DNA from: an uncultured Eubacterium sp.
GTDB taxonomy: Bacteria > Bacillota > Clostridia > Lachnospirales > Lachnospiraceae
Length of the DNA: 16,803 bases
Direction: 5' to 3'
Assembly (NCBI GenBank): GCA_910585745.1
Contig: CAJUFM010000065.1
Location: 1-16,803, forward strand
Part shown: piece after piece, positions 14,215-16,803 of the stretch
How the letters are laid out: each line of letters opens with the position of its first letter
Position numbering within the stretch: the stretch's first letter is position 1
Position numbers and translations under genes: made by a program
The notes under the pieces: generated by a model
What the model saw: only the letters and a program-made list of their open reading frames with translations
The model's database searches: none
Told to the model about the DNA's origin: nothing

Positions 14215-14961
14215 ATGAATAATCGAAAAAAATACGGATTGATCGGCCTGGTGATCGTCGTTGTCCTGATAATCCTGTTTGTGTGGGGATTTGCCAGCGG
14301 CGTAGGTACCGATCATGATTCTGCCCCTGAGAGGGCTGAAGCGAATGCTACAACCGGAGATTCCGTACAGGCAACCTCTTCTCCTGTAGATGATGACAAA
14401 TACCTGAACCAGTTTCTGCGGGAGCAGGAAGATATCATGGAGGATATGATGGAAGATATGGAAGAAGACTATAATGATCCGGAGGGAAATGCTTCTGAGG
14501 ATTATCTTGAGGGTATGATTCCCCACCATGAAGCCGCACTGGATATGGCAAAGGAATATCTCCGTCTCAGCGCCAACGAAGAACTAAAACTGCTGGCTGA
14601 ATCAATCTACAAAACACAGAAAGATGAGATCCAGCAGATGGAACGCCTGAAAGATGAGATTGACGACTCTGGAAAAAAAGATACCAAAAAGGAACAGGAA
14701 TTCCTGACAAAATATGGGGAACTGTTGTCTCAGCATAAAACCACGCATCAGACTGCCTCCACAGCCCAAAACGTGGAGCAGACTTTTATCGACGGAATGA
14801 TCCCCCACCACCAAATGGCAATAGATATGTCCCGTGCCATCTTAGAAAGCACTGACAACGACGAAGTCCGCCGCCTCGCTGAAAATATAATTACCACCCA
14901 GGAGGACGAGATCAAGCATATGCAGGAAATCAGAAAAGCTGCCGGCGTTGCCAGCAGCTGA
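14215..14961 (+). CDS. Membrane-anchored protein with two DUF305 repeats
   Basis: A 248-residue protein with an N-terminal transmembrane anchor (about 8-28, after NNRKK), an acidic Met-rich linker (69-84, IMEDMMEDMEED) and two ferritin-like DUF305 helical units. Each unit has the same signature: GMIPHHEAALDMA (100-112) with a TQKDEIQQM helix, and GMIPHHQMAIDMS (194-206) with a TQEDEIKHM helix. The His-His and Met pattern resembles copper-binding DUF305 proteins such as cyanobacterial CopM, so extracytoplasmic metal binding is plausible but inferred. AAGGAG lies eight bases before the ATG. No copper transporter or regulator is nearby. The gene end is GC-rich and forms a hairpin. Confidence 0.93.
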   Translation: MNNRKKYGLIGLVIVVVLIILFVWGFASGVGTDHDSAPERAEANATTGDSVQATSSPVDDDKYLNQFLREQEDIMEDMMEDMEEDYNDPEGNASEDYLEGMIPHHEAALDMAKEYLRLSANEELKLLAESIYKTQKDEIQQMERLKDEIDDSGKKDTKKEQEFLTKYGELLSQHKTTHQTASTAQNVEQTFIDGMIPHHQMAIDMSRAILESTDNDEVRRLAENIITTQEDEIKHMQEIRKAAGVASS

Positions 14962-14967
14962 TCTTTT
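14934..14967. terminator. Bidirectional terminator overlapping the DUF305 stop codon
   Basis: AGCTGC (14937-14942) pairs with GCAGCT (14954-14959). After one mismatch a GGC/GCC stem continues, with a 3-base loop. The plus strand continues to GATCTTTT and the minus strand to TTTC. It would end both the DUF305 message and the convergent DXS-like message, whose stop is 37 bases away. The U tracts are short, so efficiency may be modest. Confidence 0.55.
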
Positions 14968-14995
14968 ACCTGTTTCCGCAGTAGAAACTGTTATA

Positions 14996-16744
14996 CTAAA
15001 ATCCCAGATCCTGCAGGATCAGTTCCGGGGTAAGATGATTATCCTTCATCACATCCTCTACTGCATAGCGGTCCAGAAATTCCTTTTTCAACCCATAATT
15101 AAATACTTTCATATTTGAGGAACCGTAAAATCTGGCGATCTTTTCTCCAAAGCCACCATTTAATATACCATCTTCCAGCGTAACTACAAAAGCATGATCC
15201 TCTGTCAGTCTTTTCAGAAGTTCTTCATCCAGTCCTGTGATATAGCGTGGATTGATAAGAGTAGGAGAAGTTCCCGTCTTTTGGCTGATCGCAGCAGCCA
15301 CCTCCTCTCCGAGCTGGAAGAAATCCCCAAGTGCTAAAACTGCGGTGCCGCTGCCTTTCTGCACCACCTGATAACGATTCAGCACACTATAGTCAGTATC
15401 TACGATCTCCTTAGAATGAACAACACCATTGCATGGAATGCGGATCGCTACCGGATGTTCGGTCTGCTCGATGCTCCACTCCAGCATGGCAAAGTATTCC
15501 TCGCTGTTTGTCGGCGCCAGATAGACCAGATTCGGAATATTTGACATCATGGCAATATCGTATATTCCCAGATGGGTAATGTCGTTCATACCATAAACGG
15601 AAGCGGTATTAACCAAGATCGTTGCCGGATTACGGTTGACGCACAGATCCTGTGAAAGCTGGTCATAAGTTCTTTGCATAAAACTGGAGTGGGTGGCAAA
15701 TACTGGTTTGCCTCCATTTTTTGCAATGCCGGAGCAAAATGCGATGCCGTGTTCTTCGGCAATCCCCACATCCACAAACTGCCGGCCAGCTTCCCTTCTC
15801 TTTTCTTCTGTAAAACCGATATTCGTGGGAACTGCCGCCACCACCGTAGTAACCATGGGATCCCTTTTCATCTTCTCCATCAGGAATTCACAGGTCAGAT
15901 CAGCATAATCCTCCCCCTCAAAGGCATCTGTAGGCGCTCCTGTATTTATATCAAAAGGCATGCACCAATGCCAGTCTTCTTTATTTTTCTCTGCAGGAAC
16001 ATATCCCTTTCCCTTTATCGTGTTGATATGGACAACGATAGGGTGATCAATATCCTTCACACTCTGGAACAACTCAATCAGCTTTCCGATATCATTGCCC
16101 TCCCCAAGATAGACATAGTCCAGTCCCATGGCACGGAACAGATTGCACTCGCAGGTACCGCCACTCTCCCGCAGTGCCCTGAGATTTTTGTACAGTCCTC
16201 CGTGGTTCTCCGCGATGGACATATCATTGTCATTCACCAGAATGATAAAATTGCTATCCAGTTCTGACGCAAAATCGATGCCTTCCAACGCTTCCCCGCC
16301 ACTGAGAGATCCGTCACCGATAATGGCAATGATATTTTCCCTGTCCCCTTTCAGGTCTCTTGTTTTGACAAGACCGCTGGCGAGACTCACAGAAGTAGAA
16401 GTATGACCTATATTGAAAAAGTCATGCTGGCTTTCCCTGGGATCGGAATATCCGGATATATCATCAAAATGCTCTTCCTCCAGATATGCTTCCTTTCTCC
16501 CAGTAAGCATCTTATGGCAGTAGCTCTGATGGGATACGTCAAAAACAAATTTATCCCTGGGGGAATCAAACACGTAGTGCAGGGCGATAGTTGCCTCCAC
16601 CATCCCAAAATTAGGGCCAAAGTGCCCTCCATGAATGCTCAGGCGTTTCAGAAGAGCCTCCCGCATTTCCCCGGCAAGCTGCTCCATCTGCCTGATATCC
16701 AGTTTCTTTACATCCTCAGGTCCATTTATGTTTTCTAAATACAT
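14996..16744 (-). CDS. 1-deoxy-D-xylulose-5-phosphate synthase-like thiamine diphosphate enzyme
   Basis: A 582-residue enzyme of the DXS/transketolase family, shorter than the usual 620-640 of DXS. Thiamine diphosphate and Mg binding are intact: SIHGGHFGPNFG with H41, GHTSTS with H114, GDGSLSGG (143-150) and VNDNDMS (170-176). The pyrimidine-domain glutamate is E330 (GIAEEH), and H391 and R358 (FMQR) are kept. By hand alignment to E. coli DXS, residues that hold glyceraldehyde 3-phosphate are changed: Y392 to H352, R420 to T380, D427 to N387 and R478 to C438. The DRAG and RYPRG motifs become NTAS and RIPCNG. It is therefore probably a paralogue with another acceptor, not the isoprenoid-pathway enzyme. 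GGAGG at 16751-16755 fixes the start. The upstream neighbour is outside the window. Confidence 0.85.
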   Translation of the reverse strand: MYLENINGPEDVKKLDIRQMEQLAGEMREALLKRLSIHGGHFGPNFGMVEATIALHYVFDSPRDKFVFDVSHQSYCHKMLTGRKEAYLEEEHFDDISGYSDPRESQHDFFNIGHTSTSVSLASGLVKTRDLKGDRENIIAIIGDGSLSGGEALEGIDFASELDSNFIILVNDNDMSIAENHGGLYKNLRALRESGGTCECNLFRAMGLDYVYLGEGNDIGKLIELFQSVKDIDHPIVVHINTIKGKGYVPAEKNKEDWHWCMPFDINTGAPTDAFEGEDYADLTCEFLMEKMKRDPMVTTVVAAVPTNIGFTEEKRREAGRQFVDVGIAEEHGIAFCSGIAKNGGKPVFATHSSFMQRTYDQLSQDLCVNRNPATILVNTASVYGMNDITHLGIYDIAMMSNIPNLVYLAPTNSEEYFAMLEWSIEQTEHPVAIRIPCNGVVHSKEIVDTDYSVLNRYQVVQKGSGTAVLALGDFFQLGEEVAAAISQKTGTSPTLINPRYITGLDEELLKRLTEDHAFVVTLEDGILNGGFGEKIARFYGSSNMKVFNYGLKKEFLDRYAVEDVMKDNHLTPELILQDLGF

Positions 16745-16803
16745 GATCTACCTCCCTATTTAGTCAAGTGTTATTTCCTTATTTTTCAAGGATTTTTTAG
16801 TTT

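Noticed and set aside
16770..16799. TCCTT/AAGGA hairpin followed by six T bases on the plus strand near the right edge
   Set aside because: The stem is only 5 bp and no plus-strand gene precedes it. Its neighbour DXS-like gene is transcribed the other way.

Overview
The window looks like chromosome of a low-to-moderate GC Gram-positive anaerobe of class Clostridia, most likely family Lachnospiraceae. The evidence is the protein sequences (139-residue S12 with the Firmicutes N-terminal insertion, ATP-type PEP carboxykinase, single-cache chemoreceptor, DXS-like paralogue), strong AGGAGG ribosome binding sites and sigma-A type promoters. Genus and species cannot be named from sequence alone.

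Layout. (1) 1-1177, plus strand, AT-rich: a small unrecognised protein carrying an R-N-x3-H motif of HEPN type, followed by an XRE-family regulator; the promoter overlaps an inverted repeat. This is the most accessory-looking part and a candidate two-gene toxin-antitoxin-like module. (2) 1182-6153, minus strand: the str operon rpsL-rpsG-fusA-tuf, with a perfect-consensus promoter before rpsL, an additional promoter before tuf and a strong terminator after tuf. The operon is not next to rpoBC or the S10 cluster. (3) 6198-7479, minus: a secreted Ig-like/CAP-domain protein and an N-terminally truncated Rpn-type nuclease remnant. (4) 7671-11097, minus: pyk and pckA, both acting at the PEP-pyruvate node, each with its own promoter. 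(5) 11124-12916, plus: a membrane chemoreceptor with a cache sensor domain, divergent from pyk. (6) 12864-14072, minus: a metal-dependent amidohydrolase whose 3' end overlaps the chemoreceptor gene tail to tail. (7) 14133-14961, plus: a membrane-anchored protein with two DUF305 repeats. (8) 14996-16744, minus: a DXS/transketolase-like thiamine diphosphate enzyme that has lost several residues expected to hold glyceraldehyde 3-phosphate.

Most of the window is housekeeping. The second looks worth taking are the HEPN/XRE pair and its operator-like repeat, an in-frame degenerate copy of the rpsG 3' end in the rpsG-fusA gap, and the substituted active site of the DXS-like protein. No rRNA, tRNA, CRISPR array, complete insertion sequence or recognisable riboswitch was seen, and no stretch over 300 bases lacks a gene.
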